From: a virus
Strand: one strand, 5' to 3'
Length of the DNA: 64,000 nt
Virus record (IMG/VR): IMGVR_UViG_3300030616_000016
Location: 1-64,000 of that record
The position numbers were made by a program, and so were the translations under genes. The notes below the pieces were generated by a model. That model saw only the letters and a program-made list of their open reading frames with translations. It was not told where the DNA came from and made no database searches. This document shows positions 39,477 through 48,369 of this stretch, piece after piece; within the stretch, counting starts at the first letter, position 1; every line of letters begins with the position of its first letter.

Positions 39477-40185
39477 TGTTTAAATACCTCAAGATAAAAA
39501 TTATGCCTATACCAATGGATCCTACAAATCTGTCGTCAGTATTTATAAGTTCTGTGTGAGTATATTTTCTTTTAATCTCATCCCAGAATCTGTGTACTTG
39601 CACCTTAGGTATATGTGTCAGCTTAATATCATGAAAACCAATATACTTTGGTTGCGTATGTTGTATAATAAGTTCGTAATCTGCTTTTACGTTCTCATAT
39701 GTATGTTTTGCATCTATAAAACAAAAATCTGCTTTGTTATTATAGATGATTGTTGCAGCCTTGTCTGATCTCATATCGACTTGTATAAATTTGGAAGATG
39801 GAAACTTCTTTGAATATGATTTGAATTTATTGGCCGCCATATTAGTGATATCAATAGCTGTGCTTTTAAACCAATGATCTTTAAGAGCTTTCATGTAGCT
39901 ATCTACAATGAAGAAAGTGCCTGCTCTTTCACAACCTATTTCAAGATAGCTATTTATATTGCCTCTATTCTTACCCATGAATATTAATAGTTTTGCTAAC
40001 TCTTGTGGATATTGTTTTGACTTTAGTCCGCCCATGTTAGAGACTATTTCTTCTGATATATCCATACTCTTTGCATTAAGATATATGCCACAATCAAGAA
40101 TAAAATCAGTAAGATAATGCATATCAAATATCTTTTCTTTTGAAATTATTGCTCGAAAGTTGTCATATAACTCTAAATGTTTCAT
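39424..40185 (-). CDS. class I SAM-dependent methyltransferase
   Basis: 253 residues. NSYLEIGCERAGTFFIVDSY (motif I), STAIDI (end of strand 2), FIQVDMRSD and KADFCFIDAKHTYENVKADYELI match the Methyltransf_24/cephalosporin hydroxylase-like group used in sugar O-methylation. The last ~15 residues (NNERRNPRGLQARPTSSL) are out of character and come from the overlap with the sulfotransferase gene. Confidence 0.75.
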   Translation of the reverse strand: MKHLELYDNFRAIISKEKIFDMHYLTDFILDCGIYLNAKSMDISEEIVSNMGGLKSKQYPQELAKLLIFMGKNRGNINSYLEIGCERAGTFFIVDSYMKALKDHWFKSTAIDITNMAANKFKSYSKKFPSSKFIQVDMRSDKAATIIYNNKADFCFIDAKHTYENVKADYELIIQHTQPKYIGFHDIKLTHIPKVQVHRFWDEIKRKYTHTELINTDDRFVGSIGIGIIFILRYLNNERRNPRGLQARPTSSL

Positions 40186-40193
40186 TTATGCCT

Positions 40194-41249
40194 CTAATCA
40201 GATATAAATCTAAGTAGCTTGTTTATAATGTTTTCAGTCTCAAATTCTTTTGAATATATCATAGAATTTTTACGCATTTGTTTTCGTAGTTCTTGATCTT
40301 TAACTAGCTTATATATACAAGTTGCAAAGTCATTGACATTCTTACACAAGAATCCATTGTTGTTGTGTATGACTTGCATTCTGTTGCCTCCGTCAACATC
40401 AGTAGCAACAATTGGGCATCCACTCATCATAGCCTCAGCTACACATCTTGACCAAGGTTCTTGTCTGGAATAGTCTATAAAGAATAAGTATATGTCTATA
40501 CCAAATAGGAAATTAGGTACTGATATAGAGAATTCTTTTCTAGTAATGACATTATCGAATTCTGATAACTCATATGCAACTTGCTGATTTACACCAAGTA
40601 GATCCCACATGATTTTATCATGTATATCTGATCTATTAAGAGTATTAACAAGCTCATAGTAATCACTGTTCCATTTACTTCCCATACCTTTGGAATGTTG
40701 TCCAATCACTATACATGGTCCATTATGCTTGTCTTGATAAACACTTGCTTTGTCAATTGGGCTTTCTAATACCATCTTTGGGAGATGTTTGACAGCATCT
40801 AGTTTCTCCTTGTAGCTGAGCTCATTGTAGAATCTCAGGTTGGTAGTTATGAGGCGGATGTCTTTACATTTACTACATAGACTATCTTTGTCTTGATTTA
40901 GAAACCTAGATGGACTGACAATGAAATTAAATAGAAATATCATTCGCTTGATTTTACATGGATCACAAAACTCTTCCCAGAACTCGCTAGTAGTGAAGCT
41001 TTTACTATCTGTATTTATGGTAAGCAATGCATCAAGATCATATAGAGTCTCTGGTTCATTTCTAAAGTTTAGAACTGTGACTCTATCATCTAGTTTATTT
41101 TTTAGTTCTCTAGATAATGTTTGTTCAGAGTATAGTCTCACGTGATGTCCGGCTCTAGCCATGCCTGACGCCAACTCCATACATCTGAACTCCGAGCCGC
41201 CGTTTATTTTAAACTTAGAAAGAATTCCTACTTCCATAGTCTTTCCCAT
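40194..41249 (-). CDS. family 4 (GT-B) glycosyltransferase
   Basis: 351 residues. N-terminal GILSKFKINGGSEFRCMELASGMARAGHHV and C-terminal VAEAMMSGCPIVATDVDGGNRMQVIHNNNGFLC are the glycosyl-transferase group 1 signatures (E-A-M-x-x-G-x-P-V/I). Start could be the fifth codon (41237); both overlap the preceding gene. Retaining glycosyl transfer, sugar unknown. Confidence 0.82.
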   Translation of the reverse strand: MGKTMEVGILSKFKINGGSEFRCMELASGMARAGHHVRLYSEQTLSRELKNKLDDRVTVLNFRNEPETLYDLDALLTINTDSKSFTTSEFWEEFCDPCKIKRMIFLFNFIVSPSRFLNQDKDSLCSKCKDIRLITTNLRFYNELSYKEKLDAVKHLPKMVLESPIDKASVYQDKHNGPCIVIGQHSKGMGSKWNSDYYELVNTLNRSDIHDKIMWDLLGVNQQVAYELSEFDNVITRKEFSISVPNFLFGIDIYLFFIDYSRQEPWSRCVAEAMMSGCPIVATDVDGGNRMQVIHNNNGFLCKNVNDFATCIYKLVKDQELRKQMRKNSMIYSKEFETENIINKLLRFISD

Positions 41250-42301
41250 TCCATATATTCTCTCAGATGTCTTGAAACATCATCTGCGGTTATCATTTCT
41301 AGACATTTAGGTATAGTATATCCATACTCAGATTCTACTGGAAACTCGCATAAACTTTCATCTTGTAATACTGGTGTACCATCAGCATGCATGCCTTCTG
41401 TTATGGCTCCATCTCCTAATGGTACTGTTCTGGATTTCCAACAACCACCGTTGTCACAACAAGGTAGTTTACCACATGTATGAAGATATGCATGATTGGT
41501 ATATGCTTCCCAATGTGACGGTTCTCTACCGCCAGCAAGAACTATACAAGGCCTGGTTCGTCTGCCATAGTCAAGTTTAGGTTCAATTGCTGCAGCAAGA
41601 TGCATAGGCAAGCTTACGGGAGAGATAACTCCATATGAATGATATACTAGGCGTATAAGCTTTCTTAGATCATCAGTTTGACCAACGAGATTAATTAAAT
41701 TATCTCCAATAAGACTTGGATGATAATGATCAGCCTCATCTTTGCCAATCTGTACAAAAGTAATTTGTGGATTATCATCCACTACTTGCTGGAATCTTCC
41801 TGGACACCAGTGCTTGGCAGTATAGTCTGACTTGCATCCAGCATCTATAATCCAGTAAGGAATATTGATATTCATTATTTCTTTTACTTGACTTATCCAC
41901 GATTTTTCTTCGTTACTAATGTGGATATCGCCTTTGAGATGTTTCACATGAATCTTAACGCCTAGTCTATTCTCCATGTCTTTTGCATAGCCATGAACGA
42001 AATGATATGCACCTTCATTGCATTCATGTACAATGGGGTACTGAATTTTTATCTTCTCAGCTTCAGGATCTTTTGATAGATCTGTAATATATGGGCTATG
42101 CTCAAATATTTCTCTGCATCCTGTACTGACATCTGTTATGAATAGCCCTGGATTGCTCTCATGCAGATCTCTTATGGATCCAGATAGCATTACAAGATCT
42201 CCTGGAGACAACCAGCAGTCAAAGATAATCTTTCTAACCTTCCTGCTTGTCCTGAGATTCAGATTGGCCTTCTGGTACTCTAGAACTTTGATGTTCTTCA
42301 T
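41228..42301 (-). CDS. family 9-like (heptosyltransferase-type) glycosyltransferase
   Basis: About 357 residues from MKNIKVLEYQKAN. IIFDCWLSPGDLVMLSGSIRDL at the N-terminus and INLVGQTDDLRKLIRLVYHSYGVISPVSLPMHLAAAIE in the second half match the GT9 family (L-G-x-T-x-L-x-x-L...S-x-x-x-H-x-A). It may use ADP-heptose-like donors. A Cys-rich insertion (CGKLPCCDNGGCWK) is unusual. It overlaps its upstream neighbour by 68 bp. Confidence 0.72.
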   Translation of the reverse strand: MKNIKVLEYQKANLNLRTSRKVRKIIFDCWLSPGDLVMLSGSIRDLHESNPGLFITDVSTGCREIFEHSPYITDLSKDPEAEKIKIQYPIVHECNEGAYHFVHGYAKDMENRLGVKIHVKHLKGDIHISNEEKSWISQVKEIMNINIPYWIIDAGCKSDYTAKHWCPGRFQQVVDDNPQITFVQIGKDEADHYHPSLIGDNLINLVGQTDDLRKLIRLVYHSYGVISPVSLPMHLAAAIEPKLDYGRRTRPCIVLAGGREPSHWEAYTNHAYLHTCGKLPCCDNGGCWKSRTVPLGDGAITEGMHADGTPVLQDESLCEFPVESEYGYTIPKCLEMITADDVSRHLREYMEWERLWK

Positions 42302-42761
42302 TCTCTCTCTCCTCTTCCGCTTCTGTGTTTTCTGTGCTCTCTTCTGGCTCATCAACAGACTCCATAGTATATATTATGCAAAGATTGTTCTTGTCTATTG
42401 GATCATTGTATACAGATATTAATGCATCGGCACCTTCTTCATAAGATATTTCACTTAGTGCTGAGTCAACAGAATCTGCTGGCACAGTCATTTTTACTAA
42501 AGTCTTTCTCTTCTTAGGAATTATAGAGTGAAATGGCGCGAGGTAAAGATTTTTGCCCTTATATATATCAATTTCATTGAGCTTTTCTGCACCAAGCCTT
42601 GCAATATCATAAATAACTCTTCTGTTAATAGCTGAGTTATAGTTTTCTGCAAAGGCCTTAATCCTATCTTGAAGATTTGGGTATGCCGCTGCAAATTTGT
42701 CAGGATACTTTCTGACATGATGAAACAGCGACTCGTAAGTAATTACGAGATTATCTAACAT
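42234..42761 (-). CDS. hypothetical protein with acidic tail
   Basis: About 175 residues from MLDNLVITYESLFHHVRKYP (AAGGAG site). Globular helical-beta domain to residue ~135, then a Glu-rich low-complexity tail (EPEESTENTEAEEERENEE). First gene of the leftward glycosyltransferase operon; unrecognised. Confidence 0.6.
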   Translation of the reverse strand: MLDNLVITYESLFHHVRKYPDKFAAAYPNLQDRIKAFAENYNSAINRRVIYDIARLGAEKLNEIDIYKGKNLYLAPFHSIIPKKRKTLVKMTVPADSVDSALSEISYEEGADALISVYNDPIDKNNLCIIYTMESVDEPEESTENTEAEEERENEEHQSSRVPEGQSESQDKQEG

Positions 42762-42832
42762 TGATTTCTCCTTGAATATAATAATGATTATGGCAATAAT
42801 ACCTCTTGTGACACCAAAAATCAAGTTTAATC

Positions 42833-42860
42833 TTGACTAAATATCTTGATGAGTTATAAT
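42833..42860 (+). promoter_or_regulatory. promoter of the actin-like operon
   Basis: TTGACT (42833-42838), 16-bp spacer, TATAAT (42855-42860), 36 bp before the ATG at 42896. Sits in the divergent gap between two operons. Confidence 0.8.
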
Positions 42861-42895
42861 AATAATAGTAAATCCCTTAATATGAGGAGCTAACT

Positions 42896-43318
42896 ATGAC
42901 ATGGCCTTATAACCCAATGAGAAAAGTTGATGGAACCTTGAATATATCTTGGGATCAGTTCAGAAAAGACGTATTATCTAATGACAAATTTTTAGAAGTA
43001 TTTAGCGACTTATCTAAAGAGATTATTAAGTTTAGAAAGGCTCCAGGTTGTTCTCCTTGTGCTAGAGTTCTGAATAAGATTGCTAATCAGAAGAACAAGC
43101 TGATAGAAATTTACAATGATACTGTTAACATCCTGCCACCTACTGGGCAGAAGCCTGAATTCAAAAGATCCGACGTTATAGAACAAGTTCATGAAGAAGA
43201 GCTATATGATTCTATTGATAGGATAGGCAAAGCCGGCGGTAGAATTATTACAATTGTACCGTCACATGATGGCGAGAGTTATTATATATTATATAGGAAA
43301 ACTATAAGGAATAAATAG
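42896..43318 (+). CDS. hypothetical protein in the actin-like operon
   Basis: 140 residues, GAGGAG site. Contains FRKAPGCSPCARVLNKI (a CxxC) and a beta-rich C-terminus (GRIITIVPSHDGESYYILYRK). First gene of a three-gene unit leading to the actin-like ATPase, so it may be an adaptor or regulator. Unrecognised. Confidence 0.6.
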   Translation: MTWPYNPMRKVDGTLNISWDQFRKDVLSNDKFLEVFSDLSKEIIKFRKAPGCSPCARVLNKIANQKNKLIEIYNDTVNILPPTGQKPEFKRSDVIEQVHEEELYDSIDRIGKAGGRIITIVPSHDGESYYILYRKTIRNK

Positions 43319-43581
43319 TGTACGTTTTAATTTTAGTTTTATCTATACTTGCCTTGTTGATATCACTAGTTTCTTTAGTAGTAAGCATCACAATATTTGT
43401 TATGGTATACAATGGTCTTGGTCAATCCGATAAACTATGTTCAGCGTCTGATATGAATTCTTTCAAAAAGAATACTAACTATGAAGAAAGTAGTTGTGGA
43501 GTTGATTCAAGCGATATTATAAATGAGGATATGTTTAAAGACATACCTACTTCAAACTTTGGCCAGAATGCGTCTGACTAG
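43318..43581 (+). CDS. single-pass membrane protein
   Basis: 87 residues, GTG start overlapping the previous stop by one base. An N-terminal hydrophobic segment of ~30 residues (YVLILVLSILALLISLVSLVVSITIFVMVYN) then a soluble acidic tail. Could tether the actin-like filament protein downstream to the membrane, which is inference from operon order. Confidence 0.6.
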   Translation: MYVLILVLSILALLISLVSLVVSITIFVMVYNGLGQSDKLCSASDMNSFKKNTNYEESSCGVDSSDIINEDMFKDIPTSNFGQNASD

Positions 43582-43592
43582 GAGGCATATAA

Positions 43593-45647
43593 ATGAAAGC
43601 ATTAGGATTTGATTGTGGAACGTACAACTTAGTAATGGCGTCTCCTGGCAAGGAAGAGGGAAAGCCAAGTATCAAGCGTGAGATTAATGTATTCCTTAAG
43701 ATTGAGAACCCACAAAAGTTTACTTTAGGTATGTTACGCAAACAAGGTGTTCCAATGATGGAAGAAGATGGCTCAGTATATATTCTTGGACAAGCTGCAA
43801 TTGACCTTGCAGTAGATCTAGGTACTACATATCGCAGACCTATGAAAGCAGGGTGCTTGTCTCCTGAAGAGAAAGATGCATTTAAGATCCTTGGTTATAT
43901 GCTCAAAGGAATGGTTGGAAGTCTTAAGGAAGAGACTGTATTGTTCTATAGTGTACCTGCAGAACCTATTGATGCACAAGGCGATACAAAATACCATGAG
44001 AAGGTTATTGGATCCATTCTTGGAACAATTGATAACCTAACGGCTAAACCTCTAAATGAAGCTTCAGCAATCATTTATGCATGTACTAATAATCAAACAG
44101 GCATTGGCATTTCATGTGTTACACCTGATACTTCTATCATAACAGATAAAGGTATTATAGAAATAGCAAAATTACATGAAGGTGATAGAGTTTTAACAAG
44201 ACTTGGTACTTATGAACAAGTATCTAAAGTAACAGTAAGTGAAAGGGATGAAGAGATACAAGAGATAAATTTTTTCTGTTCTAATCGAAACCTTAGAATA
44301 ACGTCGGAACACAAAATTTATACAAAAAGTAATGGCATTGAACAATGGAAGCGTTCTGATCAAGTAACTAATGAAGATTATGTTATGATGCCCAGTGTAT
44401 CTTATAAAGATAAAACGTGTTATATAGCTATAGACAAACGTGTTACATGCTCTAAAGACACAAAACGAGAATTCTATGAAGTACATGAAAATGTAGCAAA
44501 GTTCATAGGCCTTTTTCTAGGAGATGGACATATAGAACTATCTAAAGGTGGAATATTCTTTGATTTTGGTAAGCATGAAACAAATTTGCACCAATTTGTA
44601 ATGGATATAGCAAAAGAAAAATTTGGTAATTCTATGTCTTTTATCGAAAAGGGAGAAGAATGTATAAGATGTCAAATGAATAATAAGGCACTTGCAAGGT
44701 GGTTAAAAGAAAATTGTTACGATAGTAGTGGTAAAAAGAAATTGCCTTGGTTAGTAGACGAGTTAAATAGACCGGCAAGAATCGGTTTGTTGTCAGGATT
44801 ATTAGAGAGCGATGGGCATATTGGAGATAATGAAGTATCATTTGAGAATACTAGCTCAGCTCTTACTATGTTAGTTCAACAATTATGTTTATCTGAGGGA
44901 TATACTGGTAGTTATTGGTTCAGAGATTCTAGGTCTGGTGGAACAATAGAAAATAGAACAATAACAGGAAACGATAGCTGCTGTTTCACATTGCATGAGC
45001 AATATATACAATCGCTCAAGTTTCTGATTAGTGGCAATAGACATAGGACAACATCTTTCCAAGATAGTAAACAATGGAACAAAGTGCGCAGTAATCAAAA
45101 AGTTAAATATACAGGCAAAGTGTATGATTTAACAGTTGAAAATGAACATTCTTTTTGCGTACCAGGATGCTGTATACACAATTGTGGTGCTGGTATGATT
45201 AACGTAGCTTTTGTAAAGATGGGTGTCAATATATTTGAGTTTAGTCTTACAAGCTCTGGTGATTGGATTGATAGGGAAAGTGCTAGGGTTACAGGAGAAT
45301 CAGAAGCTTTTATTAATCAGGCTAAACATAATATTGACTTGTCTAAAGAACCACAAAATATGACTGAGATGGCTATTTCTAAGAATTATGAGATACTTAT
45401 TGAGCGTAGCATTCTTAAGATCAAAGATGGCATTATCAATTCTAAAGGCAAGGCTAAGACACAGAATCCTATACCTATTGTTATAGCAGGTGGTACTAGT
45501 TCTGTGAATGGTTTTATGGCAGTGTTTAAGAAAACACTAGAAAGGATTGAAATGCCTATTCCTATATCAGAATGCATACAGCCTCTGAAGCCATTACATT
45601 CAGTAGCTAAAGGATGTCTTGTTGCTGCAGAGCTTGAAGCTGGATAG
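43593..45647 (+). CDS. actin-like (ParM/MreB-fold) ATPase containing an intein
   Basis: 684 residues as encoded. Residues 1-174 and 531-684 are the host protein. Phosphate-1 motif FDCGTYNLV (6-14), phosphate-2 region GIGIS|CGAGMINVAF split by the intein, and adenosine motif VIAGGTSSVNGF near the C-terminus. The spliced protein is ~328 residues, as expected for bacterial and phage actins. Phage actin-like proteins segregate DNA or position the genome in the cell. GGAGG site upstream. Confidence 0.85.
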   Translation: MKALGFDCGTYNLVMASPGKEEGKPSIKREINVFLKIENPQKFTLGMLRKQGVPMMEEDGSVYILGQAAIDLAVDLGTTYRRPMKAGCLSPEEKDAFKILGYMLKGMVGSLKEETVLFYSVPAEPIDAQGDTKYHEKVIGSILGTIDNLTAKPLNEASAIIYACTNNQTGIGISCVTPDTSIITDKGIIEIAKLHEGDRVLTRLGTYEQVSKVTVSERDEEIQEINFFCSNRNLRITSEHKIYTKSNGIEQWKRSDQVTNEDYVMMPSVSYKDKTCYIAIDKRVTCSKDTKREFYEVHENVAKFIGLFLGDGHIELSKGGIFFDFGKHETNLHQFVMDIAKEKFGNSMSFIEKGEECIRCQMNNKALARWLKENCYDSSGKKKLPWLVDELNRPARIGLLSGLLESDGHIGDNEVSFENTSSALTMLVQQLCLSEGYTGSYWFRDSRSGGTIENRTITGNDSCCFTLHEQYIQSLKFLISGNRHRTTSFQDSKQWNKVRSNQKVKYTGKVYDLTVENEHSFCVPGCCIHNCGAGMINVAFVKMGVNIFEFSLTSSGDWIDRESARVTGESEAFINQAKHNIDLSKEPQNMTEMAISKNYEILIERSILKIKDGIINSKGKAKTQNPIPIVIAGGTSSVNGFMAVFKKTLERIEMPIPISECIQPLKPLHSVAKGCLVAAELEAG
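44115..45182 (+). mobile_element. intein with LAGLIDADG endonuclease in the actin-like gene
   Basis: Residues 175-530. Starts CVTPDTSIITDKG...HEGDRVLTR, ends CCIHN before a +1 Cys. LAGLIDADG helices FIGLFLGDGHIEL and IGLLSGLLESDGHIG. Inserted inside the phosphate-2 loop, an ATP-contacting site. Confidence 0.9.
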
Positions 45648-45648
45648 A

Positions 45649-46080
45649 TTATATTATAAAATATTGGTGCTCAATACTTTCAGACAGCATTTCCATGGCT
45701 TGCTCAAAATCTTCACCATATTTATGATGCTTAGTATCTGGTGGTGGACATACTAATCTACTTATCCCAGCATTTATTATACCACCCATACATTGTGAGC
45801 AAGGATGTAATGTAACATATATTGAACATCCATCAAGATTTCTGTCTGCATTATATATTGCATTAACCTCTGCGTGTTGAGTCCAGTAGTATTTCAAAGG
45901 ACGCTCGTATCTTTCTTCTACTTCATCATCAACACCCCTAGGAAACCCATTATATCCTAGTGATACAATGGTCTTTCTATTGTCAACTATAACTGCGCCA
46001 ACCTTTCTTGATTTATCTTTACTCCATTCAGCTATATAAAATGCTAAGTCAACAAATCTTTTGTCCCATTTGTTAAGCAT
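45649..46080 (-). CDS. deoxycytidylate (dCMP) deaminase
   Basis: 143 residues. Zinc-deaminase motifs HAEVNAI (His and catalytic Glu) and PCSQCMGGI (two Cys), plus the N-terminal KWDKRFVDLAFYIAEWSKDKSRKVGAVIV. Converts dCMP to dUMP, supplying thymidylate synthesis with dut at 13262. Its start overlaps the neighbouring gene by one base. Confidence 0.9.
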   Translation of the reverse strand: MLNKWDKRFVDLAFYIAEWSKDKSRKVGAVIVDNRKTIVSLGYNGFPRGVDDEVEERYERPLKYYWTQHAEVNAIYNADRNLDGCSIYVTLHPCSQCMGGIINAGISRLVCPPPDTKHHKYGEDFEQAMEMLSESIEHQYFII

Positions 46081-46415
46081 TAACTATCCTTTCTATATTG
46101 ATCTATTTTTGATAGAAGTTCTTCACACTGTTGTTTGTTAAACATAGCTATATGGGCTTTCTTGCTATCCATATTCATAGCTTCACGAAGCCATTTATAC
46201 CTTTTATTTCTGTCACCAATAAACATCTTATCAAACTTAGAATGAGCTTCCATTCTTGCTAATTTAGTCTCTTTGTCTCCAGGTATACCAAGAGGACTTC
46301 CATCAGGATGGGCTCCATGTGTTGCTTTACATCTAGGAAAATGCGAACACCCATAAAATTTTCCATACTTAGATTCTCTTAGAATCATGATACCATCACA
46401 TTCTGGACATTTCAT
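46080..46415 (-). CDS. topoisomerase-type zinc-finger protein
   Basis: 111 residues. MKCPECDGIMILRESKYGKFYGCSHFPRCKAT is the C4 zinc finger found at the C-terminus of type IA topoisomerases and in short free-standing forms. The rest is basic and helical. Probably binds single-stranded nucleic acid. Confidence 0.75.
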   Translation of the reverse strand: MKCPECDGIMILRESKYGKFYGCSHFPRCKATHGAHPDGSPLGIPGDKETKLARMEAHSKFDKMFIGDRNKRYKWLREAMNMDSKKAHIAMFNKQQCEELLSKIDQYRKDS

Positions 46416-46419
46416 TTTA

Positions 46420-46650
46420 TTACTTACCTTTTAATTTGCATTGATATTCATTGAATTTTGCATAGAAGTCCTCTATTCTTCGTTTAGCTCTATTTAGCAT
46501 AGTTTTAAGATGTTGTCCCTGCCTACCAGAAAATTCTACCTGGAGAAGTTCAAATGCCATATCCAGTCTTCCTTGAGCTTTATCTATACATTGATCGATG
46601 CCATCTTTAATAGCAATTGATACATGCTTAGATTTGTTTCTCTTAGCCAT
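46420..46650 (-). CDS. small basic helical protein
   Basis: About 76 residues from MAKRNKSKHVSIAIKDG at 46650 (overlapping its upstream gene by 8 bp). Helical and rich in Lys/Arg (QHLKTMLNRAKRRIEDFYAKF). Possible nucleic-acid-binding protein; unrecognised. Confidence 0.55.
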   Translation of the reverse strand: MAKRNKSKHVSIAIKDGIDQCIDKAQGRLDMAFELLQVEFSGRQGQHLKTMLNRAKRRIEDFYAKFNEYQCKLKGK

Positions 46651-47080
46651 TGTTACCTCTACATTTATCACAAAGTGTTTGAATCCAGCCATCACTGCTT
46701 ATATCACCAGGAGCTCCACACTGCTCACAGATAGTATACGACATCTTTTCAGCAAAACATATTACAGCCTCAATATTACCCATAGTTGTAGCATTTTCTG
46801 ATGGTAAGCCTTTGTTTTCATTATCATTTGACACCCATTGATAATAGAATCTAAGACCGCCCATCTTTTCTTTAACCTGAACTGCTATTAACTGAAAAGA
46901 ATTGGTGCTTCCTTGGTCTAGCTCAGTTTGGATAAATGAGCACAACATATCAATAAGATTGTACCAACCGTCACCGGTTTCAATCCCAAATGCCATACAT
47001 GATTGCTCAGGTCTTGTACCACAATCAGTAAATATTTTTGGATATTTATTGATTAACTTTTGTTCAAGTTCCAGTCTCAT
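46643..47080 (-). CDS. phage protein with KEKMGGLRFY motif and zinc ribbon
   Basis: 145 residues. IAVQVKEKMGGLRFYYQW is a motif I recognise from a recurring phage/bacterial hypothetical family; the C-terminus CEQCGAPGDISSDGWIQTLCDKC is a four-Cys zinc site. Function unknown. Confidence 0.65.
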   Translation of the reverse strand: MRLELEQKLINKYPKIFTDCGTRPEQSCMAFGIETGDGWYNLIDMLCSFIQTELDQGSTNSFQLIAVQVKEKMGGLRFYYQWVSNDNENKGLPSENATTMGNIEAVICFAEKMSYTICEQCGAPGDISSDGWIQTLCDKCRGNNG

Positions 47081-47354
47081 TTTGTAGCTCCAATACTTGT
47101 TTCATTACTGAATCCAACATCTCTTGGACTGTATCTATATCAGAAATGATATTTTGTTTTAATCGGTGAAAGTCATTCTCTTTTGTATCTGTATTGTTTA
47201 CTTGTTCACAACTACTATTTTCTTCCCATTCAATTAATACGCCTGAAAATGAGCCTTTATGGTTTCCTTCATGTCCTTTTTCTAATGTGCATACAACCAT
47301 ACATCCATTAGGACCTGGCTTTGATGCGCCACATATATTTTTATATTCTGGCAT
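47064..47354 (-). CDS. small Cys-containing hypothetical protein
   Basis: 96 residues. MPEYKNICGASKPGPNGCMVVCTLEKGHEGNHKG contains C-x10-C-x3-C...H-x3-H, a zinc-knuckle-like pattern seen in small phage proteins; the C-terminal ~40 residues form a helix. Overlaps the following gene by 17 bp. Confidence 0.6.
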   Translation of the reverse strand: MPEYKNICGASKPGPNGCMVVCTLEKGHEGNHKGSFSGVLIEWEENSSCEQVNNTDTKENDFHRLKQNIISDIDTVQEMLDSVMKQVLELQNETGT

Positions 47355-47369
47355 ATATTGTACTCCCTA

Positions 47370-47858
47370 CTATGTAGATGGATTATTGTTTGTAGGAATA
47401 AACTTACTAACAATGTCTTTCAAAACGATATGTGAATAACAATTATCACATTCTTCCATATGCGCAGTATCACTCAAATCTTTCCCGCAATATGGGCAAT
47501 TACATAAACTGATATTTTCTATAGGCCAAAAGTTTGAAACTGGAAAGCCTCTAGTATGCGTACTATAAATATTAGATGATGTAGAAGATGAAGATATTGA
47601 TGATGATGAATAAGATATTGATGAAGAATAAGGCCTTGTTAAGTATTCTTGTTGTATTCTACTAGCTGTAGCAGACGTGTTTCTGGTATGTTCAGTAGCA
47701 TTTGGACAACTTATACAAAGTAATTGAACTAGTATTGCACCTTGTGAGGTATATGTGTCTATGATTTCATGGGGATAGTTTATGCAATCGAACATAGAAG
47801 CCACAAATACAATTTGTGGATTATCTGCAAATGATTCTATTGGTTTGGCTAATAACAT
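47370..47858 (-). CDS. hypothetical protein with serine tract and zinc ribbon
   Basis: 162 residues. Middle section YSSSISYSSSSISSSSTSSN resembles the Ser-rich linkers of the virion proteins at the left end; C-terminus CNCPYCGKDLSDTAHMEECDNC is a zinc site. Unrecognised. Confidence 0.55.
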   Translation of the reverse strand: MLLAKPIESFADNPQIVFVASMFDCINYPHEIIDTYTSQGAILVQLLCISCPNATEHTRNTSATASRIQQEYLTRPYSSSISYSSSSISSSSTSSNIYSTHTRGFPVSNFWPIENISLCNCPYCGKDLSDTAHMEECDNCYSHIVLKDIVSKFIPTNNNPST

Positions 47859-47895
47859 TTGTCGCCTCTTTTAGCTTAATATTATAGACAATTAT

Positions 47896-48369
47896 TTATC
47901 TAACCCTCTTTCTCAATTCTTCTATATAGGGTTTTAATATAATAGATCGTGTTAGTCTTCTTACTATTCTTTCATTTGCAATACCTACGCTCTCTTCTGT
48001 AGTAAATCTTTGCATGGCGAAGTACTCTATCTCTGCATTCATGAGATGTATGGCTTCATGTACGCCAAATAGAACTGGGTCAAATGGATCATCTTCAGCA
48101 TACTCATTTAGCAAAGTCGCTGTAGCCACCATGCCAGTGTGATCAATTTCTATAGTCGCATAAGCATCAATTCTTTCTAAGGTAAAGAGAACGTCATACT
48201 CTTCGAGACTAAGATCTTTTTGAGTTATGCAAAAACTATTTTTGAATAGTTCGAATTGTTTTTTGGTAGTTCTCTTCAAATGTTTTGACGATATCTTTCT
48301 GTCACGAAGTTTTTCAGCCCTGTATAGGGTATCTTTAGGAGATATAGAAGATCTCTTGGTGATTCGCAT
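47896..48369 (-). CDS. HExxH-containing protein overlapping the amidoligase gene
   Basis: About 157 residues from MRITKRSSISPKD at 48369, which has AAGGA 7 nt upstream. Contains LFGVHEAIHLMNAEIE, an HExxH zincin-type motif. Basic N-terminus and basic C-terminus. It overlaps the amidoligase 3' end by 94 bp in another frame, an unusually long same-strand overlap. May be a peptidase; activity unproven. Confidence 0.6.
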   Translation of the reverse strand: MRITKRSSISPKDTLYRAEKLRDRKISSKHLKRTTKKQFELFKNSFCITQKDLSLEEYDVLFTLERIDAYATIEIDHTGMVATATLLNEYAEDDPFDPVLFGVHEAIHLMNAEIEYFAMQRFTTEESVGIANERIVRRLTRSIILKPYIEELRKRVR

